Source: Nocardioides salarius | GTDB taxonomy: Bacteria; Actinomycetota; Actinomycetes; Propionibacteriales; Nocardioidaceae | Assembly: GCF_016907435.1 (NCBI RefSeq) | Contig: NZ_JAFBBZ010000001.1 | Location: forward strand, 3,720,001 to 3,784,000 | Reading direction: 5' to 3' | DNA length: 64,000 nt | Shown here: piece after piece, positions 7,562-15,941 of the stretch | Layout: each line of letters starts with the position of its first letter | How positions within the stretch are numbered: position 1 is the first letter of the stretch | Notes under the pieces: generated by a model | What the model saw: the letters and a program-made list of their open reading frames with translations, nothing else | The model's database searches: none | What the model was told of the DNA's origin: nothing | Made by a program: the position numbers and the translations under genes

Positions 7562-8706
7562 CGGCGCACCTGCGCCTCGGCCACGAGCAGCACCAGCAGT
7601 CCCGCCGTCGTCACCAGGGCGCCGGCCCACAGCGGTGAGGCGTAGCCGAGACCAGCGGTGATGGTGACCCCGCCGATCCAGGCCCCGAAGCCGTTGCCGA
7701 CGTTGAAGGCGGCGATGTTGGCGGCGGAGGCCATGGTCGGTGCGTCGCCGGCGTGCTGCATCACGCGCATCTGCAGGGCCGGCACGGTCGCGAACCCCAG
7801 CGCCCCCATCAGCACCAGCGCAACGAGGGTGAGCGGCTTCGAGGAGGCGCCCACCGAGAAGACCGCCATCACGACCACGAGCAGGCTCATCGCCACCACC
7901 AGGGTGCGCGCGACCGAGCGGTCGGCGGCCCTGCCCCCCACGGTGTTGCCGACCACGAGGCCGGCTCCGAAGAGGACCAGCAGCCAGGGCACGGCGCCGC
8001 TCGAGAAGCCGCTGACCCCGGTGAGGGTGTAGGCGATGTAGGTGAAGGCGCCGAACATGCCGCCGTAGCCGAGGACGGTCACCCCCAGCGAGAGCCAGAC
8101 CTGGCGGCTGCGGAACGCGCCGAGCTCGTGGCGCAGCGGCAACGCGGGCTCCTCGTCGGGGGAGGTCGCGGGCACCAGCGAGGCGATCGCCACCATCGCC
8201 ACGACGCCGATGACGGTGATGGCCCAGAAGGTCGAGCGCCAGCCCAGCTGCTGGCCCAGCAGGGTGCCGAGGGGCACTCCCAGGACGTTGGCGGCGGTGA
8301 GGCCGGCGAACATGGTGGCGATCGCGGCGGCCTTGCGCTCGGGGGCCACGAGGCCCGCCGCCACCACCGACCCGATGCCGAAGAACGCGCCGTGGCACAG
8401 CGCGGCCACGACCCGCCCCGCCAGCATCACGTCGTACGTCGGCGCGACGGCGCAGATCAGGTTGCCGGCCACGAAGAGGACCATGAGTCCCAGCAGCACC
8501 TGCTTGCGGGGCCACCGGGAGACGGCGGCGGTGACCAGGATCGCGCCCACGGCGACGCTGAGGGCGTAGCCGGAGATCAGCCACCCGGCGGTGGCCTCGT
8601 CGACGGCGAGGTCGGTGGCGACCTCGGGCAGCAGCCCGGCGATCACGAACTCGGTGAGCCCGATGCCGAAGCCGCCGGCGGCGAGGGCGAGGAGAGCGAG
8701 TGGCAC
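7456..8706 (-). CDS. MFS transporter (drug or sugar efflux, DHA1/AraJ type)
   Basis: About 416 residues with twelve hydrophobic segments; the first, LALLALAAGGFGIGLTEFVIAGLLPEVATDL, and SGYALSVAVGAILVTA are typical of the DHA1 arabinose/chloramphenicol-efflux subgroup, and VRDR-like motif A is replaced by RWPRKQ. GTG 8706 is chosen because AAAGGAG lies seven bases before it; ATGs at 8721 and 8733 lie upstream. The C-terminal 35 residues are encoded opposite the 3' end of lepB. It is divergent from a MarR-family gene, with a long palindrome between them, so export of a toxic small molecule under MarR control is likely. Confidence 0.87.
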   Translation of the reverse strand: MPLALLALAAGGFGIGLTEFVIAGLLPEVATDLAVDEATAGWLISGYALSVAVGAILVTAAVSRWPRKQVLLGLMVLFVAGNLICAVAPTYDVMLAGRVVAALCHGAFFGIGSVVAAGLVAPERKAAAIATMFAGLTAANVLGVPLGTLLGQQLGWRSTFWAITVIGVVAMVAIASLVPATSPDEEPALPLRHELGAFRSRQVWLSLGVTVLGYGGMFGAFTYIAYTLTGVSGFSSGAVPWLLVLFGAGLVVGNTVGGRAADRSVARTLVVAMSLLVVVMAVFSVGASSKPLTLVALVLMGALGFATVPALQMRVMQHAGDAPTMASAANIAAFNVGNGFGAWIGGVTITAGLGYASPLWAGALVTTAGLLVLLVAEAQVRRQSSASKASGLSSSENLLAGQTRANTLPTTRSVAT

Positions 8707-8741
8707 GTCCACTCCTTTCATTGGTGCACTCATCAATAAAG

Positions 8742-8772
8742 CGCGTGTGCAACTAAACTAGTTGCACACGCG
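8742..8772. promoter_or_regulatory. 31-bp palindromic operator between MFS and MarR genes
   Basis: Perfect inverted repeat with 14-bp arms, CGCGTGTGCAACTA and TAGTTGCACACGCG, separated by AAC. It lies between the two divergent starts, 36 bases from the first MFS-side codon and 31 from the MarR ATG, where a MarR dimer would repress both directions. Confidence 0.8.
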
Positions 8773-8803
8773 GGCAATAGCCAAACGCTGGTAGTCTGGG
8801 CGC

Positions 8804-9256
8804 ATGGGCATCCAGGACGACGCCGTCGAGGTCCGCGCCAGCGGCTGGCGCAGGTTGGCCGCGCTGCACGCGGTCATCGAGTCGGCCCTCGAGCGCGAGC
8901 TGTCGACCCGCACCGGGCTCTCGGTGGTCGAGTACACCGTCCTCGACGCCCTCTCGCGCCAGGACGGCTGGCACATGCGGATGGCACAGCTGGCCCGCGC
9001 GGCGGCACTCTCGCCGAGCGCGGCCACCCGCCTGGTCAACCGGTTGGAGGGCCGGGGTCTGCTCACGCGCATCCTGTGCCAGGACGACCGGCGCGGCATC
9101 TACACCGAGCTGACCGCCGAGGGACGGGCTGTGCTGGCCGACGCCAGGCCGGTGCACGACGCGGCGCTCGTCGACGCGCTGGGCGAGGCCGCCGCGACAC
9201 CCGAGCTGTCCGGTCTGCTCGAGAGCCTGCCCGACCTGTCGCCGGCCCGCGCCTGA
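8804..9256 (+). CDS. MarR-family transcriptional regulator
   Basis: 150 residues. The winged helix spans about 45-115: VVEYTVLDALSRQ, MRMAQLARAAALSPSAATRLVNRLEGRGLLTR (recognition helix) and a basic wing DDRRGIYTELTAEG. The dimerisation helices flank it. Start at ATG 8804, six bases after TAGTCT, is leaderless. It is divergent from the MFS exporter, and the 31-bp palindrome between them is the likely operator, suggesting derepression by a phenolic or other aromatic ligand. Confidence 0.9.
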   Translation: MGIQDDAVEVRASGWRRLAALHAVIESALERELSTRTGLSVVEYTVLDALSRQDGWHMRMAQLARAAALSPSAATRLVNRLEGRGLLTRILCQDDRRGIYTELTAEGRAVLADARPVHDAALVDALGEAAATPELSGLLESLPDLSPARA

Positions 9257-9258
9257 GG

Positions 9259-9684
9259 TCAGAGCGCGACGGCGACCGCCCCCACGGCGGCCACCACGGC
9301 ACCGGCCAGGCGGACCCGGTCGGCCAGCAGCAGGCGGCGTACGAGCGCGGGGGTGGGGCCGTCACGGCCCAGCCGTCCGTGCGTGGGTGCGGCCGACACG
9401 GCGGTCGCACCGATCGCCACCGTCACCCCCACCAGGGCCGTCCACCCCGCGGCCCCCGGACCGTCGGCGACCAGCCACGCCCCGCTCAGCACGAGCGCGG
9501 GGTAGAGCACCGCGACGAGCGGTGTGATGCGGCGGCTGTGCGACTCGTGCGCCCGGGCCCACGACGGCTCGTCGGCCAGCCCGGCCAGCGCCGGGTAGAC
9601 CAGCACGGTGACCGTGGCCTGGAAGCCCAGGTGTGCGCTCGCCACCAGGGCCAGCACCACCTCGGGCGCGCTCGCCGCGCTCAA
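9259..9684 (-). CDS. Four-helix integral membrane protein, unknown function
   Basis: About 141 residues. Four hydrophobic stretches (VVLALVASAHLGFQATVTVLVY, ITPLVAVLYPALVLSGAWLV, AAGWTALVGVTVAIGATAV, LAGAVVAAVGAVAVAL) are linked by short polar loops, one with HESHSRR. It resembles small DUF1772-like membrane proteins, but I would not assert that. TTG 9684 follows the stop of the flavoprotein gene by ten bases; a GTG near 9655 is an alternative start, so the N-terminus is uncertain. It is the last gene of a unit with the flavoprotein and the DICT regulator. Confidence 0.55.
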   Translation of the reverse strand: MSAASAPEVVLALVASAHLGFQATVTVLVYPALAGLADEPSWARAHESHSRRITPLVAVLYPALVLSGAWLVADGPGAAGWTALVGVTVAIGATAVSAAPTHGRLGRDGPTPALVRRLLLADRVRLAGAVVAAVGAVAVAL

Positions 9685-9694
9685 CGGGAACGCC

Positions 9695-10990
9695 TCACCG
9701 GGCGCCGACCAGCCGTCGCGCCGCAGCGGCGGCGCGGTGGCCGCTGACCAGCGCACCCTGCAGCGAGGCCGTGTCGCGGTGGTCGCCGCAGACCACCAGC
9801 GAGGGGCCGAGCACCTGCTCCTGGCGGTGCGCCAGAGGAACGGGCTGCGCGGGCAGGGCGTCGCGCACCTCGTGGCGCGCCACCGTCTCCCAGCCCGACC
9901 CGCCGGCCCCCAGCAGCTCGGCGGCGTGGCGCCGCATCGTCGTCTCGTCGGGTGCCGGCCCATCCTGGCGCCACAGGGCCGAGGCCTGCACCAGGTGCCG
10001 GCCCGCCGGGGCGTACGACGGCGCCGCGGCCGAGACCACGGCGGTGTTGACCAGCGGGCCGCTCGGACGGCTGCGGGCGTCGACGTGCAGCAGGCCCGGC
10101 CCGGGCTCGACCAGGCCGGGCGGCAGCGTCCACCAGTGGGTGACCACGCCGCGGGTGCGAGGGGTCGGCAACGCGGCCTCGCCGACGAGGAGGGAGGCGG
10201 CCGGCCCCGAGGTGGCCACCACCACGACCCGGGCCCGCAGCGGCCCGTCGTCGGTCTCCAGCCTCGCCCCGTCGTCGTCGTGGTGCAGGGAGTGGACGCC
10301 CCTGCCCAGCCGCAGCCGCGCACCGAGCCCGCGGGCCAGCTGGTCGGGCAGCGCCTGCATGCCCTCGCGCGGCAGCGAGGGCGTGCCGTCGAGGAAGGCG
10401 CGGGTCAGCAGCAGCGCGAAGTGGTCGGAGGTCTCGCCGCTGTCGTCGAGCACCACCCCGGCCAGGAACGCGTCGAGCACCCGGCGCAGGTCGCCGCGCA
10501 CCCCGTGGGCGTCGAGGGCGGCGTGCAGCGACCGGTCGGCCCGGGTGGCGGCGGCCCGCCGCACCAGCCCGCGGTGGTCGCGGGTCAGCAGCGGGCGGCC
10601 CCACCGGGCCGCGGCCGGAGCGCCGTGCAGCAGCGGCAGCGCACCGCGCAGCGTCGCCGGCAGCAGCCGTGGCTCGCGGCGGGGGTCGGCGACCCGCACT
10701 GTGCCGCGGTCGAGACGCGCGGCGACCCCCGCGGGCAGCGGTTGCAGGCCCAGCGCCGTGGTGTCGACCCAGCGCCGCACCGCGGGGTAGGCGGGGTTGA
10801 GCAGCTGGAAGCCACGGTCGACGGTGAACCCGTCGACCCGCTCGGAGCGCACCCGGCCGCCGACCGCCTCCGCGGCCTCGAGCACCGCCACGTCGAGACC
10901 CGCCCCGACGAGCTCGCGGGCGCACTGCAGGCCGGCCAGCCCGGCGCCCACGACCGCGACGTCGACGGCGCCGACGGCCGGACCGCTCAC
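9695..10990 (-). CDS. FAD-dependent amine-oxidase/desaturase-like oxidoreductase
   Basis: 431 residues. The N-terminus VDVAVVGAGLAGLQCARELVGAG with E about 20 residues on is a Rossmann dinucleotide fold, and AVGGRVRSERVDGFTVDRGFQLLNPAYP is the GG/RxGG-type motif of the NAD(P)-binding/amine-oxidase (CrtI-like) superfamily. LVVCGDHRDTASLQGALVSGHRAA is the C-terminal FAD loop. The substrate is unknown; relatives act on amines, carotenoids or protoporphyrinogen. GTG 10990 overlaps the stop of the DICT regulator by four bases (GTGA), implying translational coupling. Confidence 0.75.
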   Translation of the reverse strand: MSGPAVGAVDVAVVGAGLAGLQCARELVGAGLDVAVLEAAEAVGGRVRSERVDGFTVDRGFQLLNPAYPAVRRWVDTTALGLQPLPAGVAARLDRGTVRVADPRREPRLLPATLRGALPLLHGAPAAARWGRPLLTRDHRGLVRRAAATRADRSLHAALDAHGVRGDLRRVLDAFLAGVVLDDSGETSDHFALLLTRAFLDGTPSLPREGMQALPDQLARGLGARLRLGRGVHSLHHDDDGARLETDDGPLRARVVVVATSGPAASLLVGEAALPTPRTRGVVTHWWTLPPGLVEPGPGLLHVDARSRPSGPLVNTAVVSAAAPSYAPAGRHLVQASALWRQDGPAPDETTMRRHAAELLGAGGSGWETVARHEVRDALPAQPVPLAHRQEQVLGPSLVVCGDHRDTASLQGALVSGHRAAAAARRLVGAR

Positions 10991-11880
10991 GCGTGCGAGC
11001 GCGGCGCGCGGTCGACGTAGGCGACGACCCGGTTGAACAGGGTGGTCACCGAGCGCAGGTCGGCCATGCCCGGGCCGGGCTCGTCGGCGAGGTGGTAGAG
11101 CGTGGCCGCGGCCCCGGGCGCGCCGGCGTCGGCGGCCACACGGGCGCACACGCGCGCCGCGTCGCGCACCGCGCGCGGCTCGACCGTCCAGGCCGACTCG
11201 AAGACCTTGTCGCGGTTGGCGACGTCGTCCTGGCCGGGCACCTCCCAGGCCGTCAGCGCGATGGGCAGGTCGACGCTGTCGACGACCACCGCCCACTCCC
11301 GCCGCATCGGCGCGTCGGCCGCCAGCGGCACCCGCACCGGGCGGCGCGTGTCGCTGGTGGAGCGGTCGGACACGTCGTCGAAGTCCGCGAAGACGTACGT
11401 CGAGGCGGCCACCCGCGCCAGCTCGTCCCAGCGCTGCTCGGCGCGCTCGAAGTTGCGCTGCACCTGGAACAGCCCGAAGAGGTGGGCGCGGTCGGCGCGG
11501 GCGGCGAACTCGTCCTCGATCGCCCACGACAGCGCCAGCAGCGTCGACTTGGTCAGCCGGTGGGTGTCGAGCTGCGGGTGCCGTCGGCGCAGCTCGGCCC
11601 ACACCGAGGGGGTGCGCGGCTCGGCCTCGGCCTGCAGCGCGCGCACCGCCTGCTCGATGGCCACGTCGAGGCGGGTGCCGGCGTCGCGGCTCTCGAGCAC
11701 GCGGCGCACGGCGTCGACGTCGGTCCCGAGGTAGCGCCGGTGCCCGCTCTCGAGACGCTGCGGCACCGGGAAGCCGTGGCGCTGCTCCCACATGCGCAGC
11801 GTGGCGGGGGAGACGCCGGTCTGGTCGGCGAGGTCGCCGATCGACAGGCGGGCGTCGTGGGCGGCGGTCGGCTGCGTCAT
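10987..11880 (-). CDS. MerR-type regulator with DICT sensory domain
   Basis: 297 residues. Residues 12-80 are a MerR helix-turn-helix: LSIGDLADQTGVSPATLRMWEQRHGFPVPQRLESGHRRY. The rest, from about 120, with TKSTLLALSWAIEDEFAA and YVFADFDDV, matches the DICT domain found in light-sensory and diguanylate-cyclase-linked proteins. It probably senses a signal and controls itself plus the downstream flavoprotein and membrane protein. TAGGCT at 11892-11887 (minus) is six bases before ATG 11880, a leaderless promoter, and an 8-bp-arm palindrome abuts its -35 region. Confidence 0.8.
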   Translation of the reverse strand: MTQPTAAHDARLSIGDLADQTGVSPATLRMWEQRHGFPVPQRLESGHRRYLGTDVDAVRRVLESRDAGTRLDVAIEQAVRALQAEAEPRTPSVWAELRRRHPQLDTHRLTKSTLLALSWAIEDEFAARADRAHLFGLFQVQRNFERAEQRWDELARVAASTYVFADFDDVSDRSTSDTRRPVRVPLAADAPMRREWAVVVDSVDLPIALTAWEVPGQDDVANRDKVFESAWTVEPRAVRDAARVCARVAADAGAPGAAATLYHLADEPGPGMADLRSVTTLFNRVVAYVDRAPRSHA

Positions 11881-11886
11881 GGCGTG

Positions 11887-11912
11887 AGCCTAATACTCAA
11901 CAGGCTGTTGAG
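11887..11912 (-). promoter_or_regulatory. Palindrome and leaderless -10 of the DICT-MerR gene
   Basis: CTCAACAGGCTGTTGAG at 11896-11912 has perfect 8-bp arms around one base, immediately upstream of the minus-strand -10 TAGGCT (11892-11887). The position fits a self-operator of the MerR-DICT protein. Confidence 0.6.
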
Positions 11913-11925
11913 GAAACTGTGGAGG

Positions 11926-13014
11926 TCAGGTGGTGAAGAACCGCTTGCGTGCCCACAGCGACACGTAGACCAGCGCCACCAGCACCGGCACCTCGATCAG
12001 GGGTCCCACGACGCCCGCCAGGGCCTGGCCCGACGTCACGCCGAAGACGCCGATCGCCACTGCGATGGCCAGCTCGAAGTTGTTGCCGGCCGCGGTGAAG
12101 GCGAGGGTGGTGGTGCGCTCGTAGGTCATCCCCAGCGCCATCGCGAAGGCGAAGGAGCCCGCCCACATCAGGGCGAAGTAGGCCAGCAGCGGCAGCGCGA
12201 TGCGGGCCACGTCGAGCGGCTGGCTGGTGATCGTGTCGCCCTGGAGGGCGAAGAGCACCACGATGGTGAAGAGCAGGCCGTAGAGCGCCCACGGGCCGAT
12301 GACCGGCAGCAGCCGGGCCTCGTACCACTCGCGGCCCTTGGCCCGCTCGCCCAGCGTGCGGGTCAGGAAGCCGGCCAGCAGGGGGATGCCGAGGAAGATC
12401 AGCACCGAGACCGCGATCGACCAGACCGAGACGTCGAGGCCCCCGTCGGCACCGCCGACGCCCTCGTCGCCGAGGCCCAGCCAGCCGGGCAGCACGTCGA
12501 GGTAGAACCAGCCCAGGCCCGCGAAGGCGACGATCTGGAAGACCGAGTTGATGGCCACCAGGATCGCCGCGGCCTCGCGGTCGCCGCAGGCCAGGTCGTT
12601 CCAGATCAGCACCATCGCGATGCAGCGCGCGAGGCCGACGATGATCAGGCCGGTGCGGTACTCCGGGAGGTCGGGGAGCAGCAGCCAGGCCAGCGCGAAC
12701 ATCAGCGCCGGCCCGACGAGCCAGTTGAGCACGATCGAGGCCACCAGCAGGCGTCGGTCGGCGGTGACGTGGCCCAGCTCGTCGTAGCGCACCTTGGCCA
12801 GCACCGGGTACATCATCACCAGCAGGCCGATCGCGATCGGCAGCGAGACCGAGGCGACCTCGACCCGGGCCAGCGCCTCGTCGAGCCCCGAGACGCTGCG
12901 CCCCAGCAGCAGCCCCGCGGCCATGGCCACCAGGATCCACACCGGCAGGAACCGGTCGAGGGTCGAGAGCCGGGCCACGACCGCGGTGTCGGGGGACTGC
13001 TGCGTCGTGCTCAT
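11926..13014 (-). CDS. acr3: ACR3-family arsenite efflux permease
   Basis: 362 residues, ten predicted membrane helices. RCIAMVLIWNDLACGD is the ACR3 segment carrying the conserved transport Cys, and AAGNNFELAIAVAIGVFG near the C-terminus is the other ACR3 signature (the Glu is essential in characterised homologues). It exports As(III) as a H+-coupled carrier. ATG 13014 overlaps the stop of the arsR gene by four bases (ATGA), so the two form an operon. No arsenate reductase gene is adjacent. Confidence 0.92.
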   Translation of the reverse strand: MSTTQQSPDTAVVARLSTLDRFLPVWILVAMAAGLLLGRSVSGLDEALARVEVASVSLPIAIGLLVMMYPVLAKVRYDELGHVTADRRLLVASIVLNWLVGPALMFALAWLLLPDLPEYRTGLIIVGLARCIAMVLIWNDLACGDREAAAILVAINSVFQIVAFAGLGWFYLDVLPGWLGLGDEGVGGADGGLDVSVWSIAVSVLIFLGIPLLAGFLTRTLGERAKGREWYEARLLPVIGPWALYGLLFTIVVLFALQGDTITSQPLDVARIALPLLAYFALMWAGSFAFAMALGMTYERTTTLAFTAAGNNFELAIAVAIGVFGVTSGQALAGVVGPLIEVPVLVALVYVSLWARKRFFTT

Positions 13015-13418
13015 GCCGGTGCTCCTGCGGTGGTCGTCGTGGTGGTGCTCGCCGCGCCGGAGAGCGGGTCGGGAACGGCGGCGAAGAGCGTCAGGAACGC
13101 CTGCATCGCCTCGGGCCGCACCCGGTAGTAGACCCACACGCCCCGCTTCTCGCGGTGCAGCAGGCCGGCTTCGTGCAGCACCTTGAGGTGGTGGCTGATG
13201 GTGGGCTGGGAGAGGTCGAAGGCCGGCTGCAGGTCGCAGACGCACGCCTCGCCGTCCTGGTGCGAGAGCACCAGCGAGAGCAGGCGCAGCCGCACCGGGT
13301 CGGCCACGGCCTTGAGCATCGGCGCGATGGCGGCTGCCTGCTCCGCGCTCAGCGGCTCGCGGGCCAGCGGGGTGCAGCCGGCCAGGGGGTCGTCAGGGGC
13401 GCATCCGGACATCGACAT
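13011..13418 (-). CDS. arsR: ArsR-type arsenic-responsive repressor
   Basis: 135 residues. The winged helix runs about 30-105 with LKAVADPVRLRLLSLVLSHQ and LSQPTISHHLKVLHEAGLLHREKRGVWVYY. The metal site is present as EACVCDL, the C-x-C pair at the start of alpha-3 that binds As(III)/Sb(III) in plasmid-type ArsR. A second group of Cys (SGC, GC) lies near the N-terminus. Co-transcribed with acr3. Imperfect dyads GACATCGA (13408-13415) and TCGATGTC (13438-13445) flank the start and could be the operator; a second ATG is at 13412. Confidence 0.9.
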   Translation of the reverse strand: MSMSGCAPDDPLAGCTPLAREPLSAEQAAAIAPMLKAVADPVRLRLLSLVLSHQDGEACVCDLQPAFDLSQPTISHHLKVLHEAGLLHREKRGVWVYYRVRPEAMQAFLTLFAAVPDPLSGAASTTTTTTAGAPA

Positions 13419-13465
13419 GCATCAATAGTGACATGCGTCGATGTCTTGCGGGTGAACGGGGCCGG

Positions 13466-13897
13466 TCAGGCCTGGTGCACGTAGGAGTCGAGCTGGTCGC
13501 GCTCGAAGGTGAGCTGGTCGATCTTGTGCTTGACCACGTCGCCGATGCTCACGATGCCCACCAGGGCGCCGGCCTGGCGCACCGGCACGTGCCGGATGCG
13601 GCGCTGCGTCATCAGCTGCATCACCGCGTCGAGGTCGGTGTCGGGCTCGGCGCACTCGACCACCGGCGTCATGATCGCGCCGACGGTGTTGTTGACGACC
13701 GTGCCGTCCTGGGCCAGGCGGCGCACGACGTCGCGCTCGCTGACGATGCCCTCGATCGCGCTGCCGTCGGAGCTGACGACGACAGCGCCGATGTTGTGCT
13801 CGGCGAGCAGCGCCACGAGCTCGCGCACGCCGGCCTCCGGGGAGATGGTCACGACGCCCTCGCCGTGCTTGTCGCTCAACAGGTCCGCGATCCTCAT
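13466..13897 (-). CDS. Tandem CBS-domain protein
   Basis: 143 residues comprising two CBS motifs: residues 1-70 (GVRELVALLAEHNIGAVVVSSDGSAIEGIVSERDVVRRL) and 72-130 (IMTPVVECAEPDTDLDAVMQLMTQRRIRHVPV, VGIVSIGDVVKHKI). Such two-CBS proteins bind adenosine nucleotides and regulate partners; the partner here is not visible. ATG 13897 has a GGAGGTG Shine-Dalgarno 7-8 bases upstream. It points the same way as arsR-acr3 but is 47 bases away from arsR and upstream of its promoter, so it is an independent gene. Confidence 0.9.
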   Translation of the reverse strand: MRIADLLSDKHGEGVVTISPEAGVRELVALLAEHNIGAVVVSSDGSAIEGIVSERDVVRRLAQDGTVVNNTVGAIMTPVVECAEPDTDLDAVMQLMTQRRIRHVPVRQAGALVGIVSIGDVVKHKIDQLTFERDQLDSYVHQA

Positions 13898-14008
13898 GTG
13901 CCTGCACCTCCGTGACCGGGGTCGCCGACGTCGGCGGCCGCTACCTCGACGGTACAAGTGTGAGCGCGCTCACGCACGGGACCCGCCCAGGTCGTGGACG
14001 GGGCGGCG

Positions 14009-14905
14009 CTACTCGCTGCCGCGGCGCCCCCGCAGCGGGGAGACCGAGCCCGGGCCGCTGCGCGGCCAGTCGGGGTCCTCGCCGCCGTCGTGGTCGTCGG
14101 GCAGCGAGCCGAGGAAGGTCAGTGCCGCCTCGTGCAGGTGGGAGTTGGTGGCCAGGGCGTTGCCGCCGAACGGGCCGTCGGTGCCGTCGAGGCTGGTGAA
14201 GCGGCCCCCGGCCTCGCGCACGATCACGTCGAGGGCCGCCATGTCGTAGACCTCGAGCTCGGGCTCGGCGGCGATGTCGACAGCGCCCTCGGCCACCAGC
14301 ATGTAGGACCAGAAGTCGCCGTAGGCGCGGGTGCGCCAGCAGCGGCGCATCAGCCCGACCATGTCGTCGAGGCGCCCGCGCTCGTCCCAGCCCGACAGCG
14401 AGGAGTAGGACAGCGAGGCGTCCTCGAGGCGGCGCACGTCGGAGACCTGCATGCGGGTTGCCTTGAGCAGCGAGCGGCCGGTCCACGCGCCGTTGCCGGA
14501 CGAGGCCCACCAGCGCCGCTGCAGCTGCGGCGCGGAGACGACGCCGAGCACCACCTCGTCCTCGACGACCAGCGAGATCAGGGTCGCCCACACCGGGACG
14601 CCGCGCACGAAGTTCTTGGTGCCGTCGATCGGGTCGACGATCCAGCGGCGCTGGCTGTTGCCGGTGGTGCCCTGCTCCTCCCCGGTCACGGCGTCGCGCG
14701 AGCGCACCCGCGACAGGGTGCGCCGGATCGCCTCCTCGACCGCCTGGTCGGCGTCGGTGACCGGCGTGAGGTCGGGCTTGCTCATCACGTGCAGGTCGAG
14801 CGCCTTGAAGCGCGCGGTGCTCAGCGAGTCGGCGTCGTCGGCCAGCAGGTGGGCCAGGCGCAGGTCGTCGGTGTAGTCGTGCGCAGGGGTCGCGTCGGAG
14901 GGCAC
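14009..14905 (-). CDS. hisN: Histidinol-phosphatase, inositol-monophosphatase family
   Basis: About 298 residues. RRWIVDPIDGTKNFVRGVPVW is the Mg-binding IMPase signature (first D and second D ligands, DG-T-N) and LEVYDMAALDVIVREAGG is the C-terminal metal motif. DLTPVTDADQAVEE supplies further ligands. The N-terminal length and ARFKALDLHVMSKPDLTPVT segment match actinobacterial HisN, which dephosphorylates histidinol phosphate. A TAGCCT -10 overlaps the rsgA stop; GTG 14905 is six bases after it (leaderless), with GTG 14911 immediately adjacent to the box as the alternative. The genes hisN, rsgA and aroA run in the same direction. Confidence 0.88.
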   Translation of the reverse strand: MPSDATPAHDYTDDLRLAHLLADDADSLSTARFKALDLHVMSKPDLTPVTDADQAVEEAIRRTLSRVRSRDAVTGEEQGTTGNSQRRWIVDPIDGTKNFVRGVPVWATLISLVVEDEVVLGVVSAPQLQRRWWASSGNGAWTGRSLLKATRMQVSDVRRLEDASLSYSSLSGWDERGRLDDMVGLMRRCWRTRAYGDFWSYMLVAEGAVDIAAEPELEVYDMAALDVIVREAGGRFTSLDGTDGPFGGNALATNSHLHEAALTFLGSLPDDHDGGEDPDWPRSGPGSVSPLRGRRGSE

Positions 14906-14914
14906 GGGCACAGG

Positions 14915-15934
14915 CTAGTGGTCGGAGGCCGAGCGGGCGGCCAGCAGCCGCCGGAAGGACGTCACCCGGTCGGGGTCGGCCTCGCCGGCGGTGACCGCCT
15001 CGTCGAGCCCGCACTCGGGCTCGTCCTCGCCGTGGGTGCAGCCGCGCGGGCAGCCCTCGGTCATCTCGTCGAGGTCGGGGAAGGCCTCGATGAGGTGCTC
15101 GGGCTCGACGTGGGCCAGGCCGAAGGAGCGGATGCCGGGCGTGTCGACGATCCAGCCCGCCTCGGCCTCGGAGCGTCCCGGGAGCGGGGGCAGCCGCAGC
15201 ATGTACGCCGAGGTCGAGGTGTGCCGGCCGCGGCCGGTGACCGCGTTGACGTGGCCGACCTCGCGGTGCGCGTCGGGCACCAGGGCGTTGACCAGGGTCG
15301 ACTTGCCCACGCCGCTGTGCCCGACCATCACGCTGACCTGCCCGGCCAGCCGCTCGCGCAGCTCGTCGAGGTCGCCGCCGCGCCGGGTCACCACCCAGGG
15401 CACCCCCAACGAGCGGTAGGTGGACAGCAGCACCTCGGGGTCGGCGAGGTCCGACTTGGTCATGCACAGCAGCGGCGCCATCCGGGCGTCGTACGCCGCC
15501 ACGAGGGCGCGGTCGAGCAGCCGCGGGCGCGGCTCGGGGTCGGCCAGCGCGGTGACCACGACCAGCTGGGTGGCGTTGGAGACGATCACCCGCTCGACCG
15601 GGTCGTCGTCGTCGGCGGTGCGCCGCAGGACCGTGCTGCGCTCGTGCACCTCGACGATGCGGGCCAGGGAGCCGTCGTCGCCGGTCGTGTCGCCCACCAC
15701 GCGCACCCGGTCGCCGACCACGACGGCCTTGCGCCCCAGCGGGCGGGCCTTCATCGCGGTGACGGTGCGCTCCTCGACCAGCAGCGTGTAGCGCCCGCGG
15801 TCGACGGTGACGACCAGGCCGTCGAGGGCGTCGTCGTAGGTGGGTCGCTCCTTGGTGCGGGGGCGGGTGCGCCGGCGCGGTCGCTCGTAGTGCTCCTGGT
15901 CGTGGGTCGAGTAGCGACCGCGCACCGGGCTCAC
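14915..15934 (-). CDS. rsgA: Ribosome small-subunit-dependent GTPase A
   Basis: 339 residues. OB-like N-terminal domain (DGLVVTVDRGRYTLLV), circularly permuted GTPase with NATQLVVV (G4-like TKSD), VMVGHSGVGKSTLVNAL (P-loop) and WIVDTPGIRSFGL (G3), and a zinc domain CPRGCTHGEDEPECGL. This is the full RsgA/YjeQ arrangement. It acts late in 30S maturation. GTG 15934 lies seven bases from the aroA stop, so it is probably translated with aroA. The order aroA then rsgA is conserved in Mycobacterium (Rv3227-Rv3228). Confidence 0.93.
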   Translation of the reverse strand: MSPVRGRYSTHDQEHYERPRRRTRPRTKERPTYDDALDGLVVTVDRGRYTLLVEERTVTAMKARPLGRKAVVVGDRVRVVGDTTGDDGSLARIVEVHERSTVLRRTADDDDPVERVIVSNATQLVVVTALADPEPRPRLLDRALVAAYDARMAPLLCMTKSDLADPEVLLSTYRSLGVPWVVTRRGGDLDELRERLAGQVSVMVGHSGVGKSTLVNALVPDAHREVGHVNAVTGRGRHTSTSAYMLRLPPLPGRSEAEAGWIVDTPGIRSFGLAHVEPEHLIEAFPDLDEMTEGCPRGCTHGEDEPECGLDEAVTAGEADPDRVTSFRRLLAARSASDH

Positions 15935-15941
15935 CGCCGCC

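Noticed and set aside
10993..13128. A 711-codon open frame on the plus strand, His/Gln/Gly/Arg-rich
   Set aside because: It lies antisense to the DICT regulator, acr3 and arsR. Composition is that of a GC-rich shadow frame and it has no recognisable domain.
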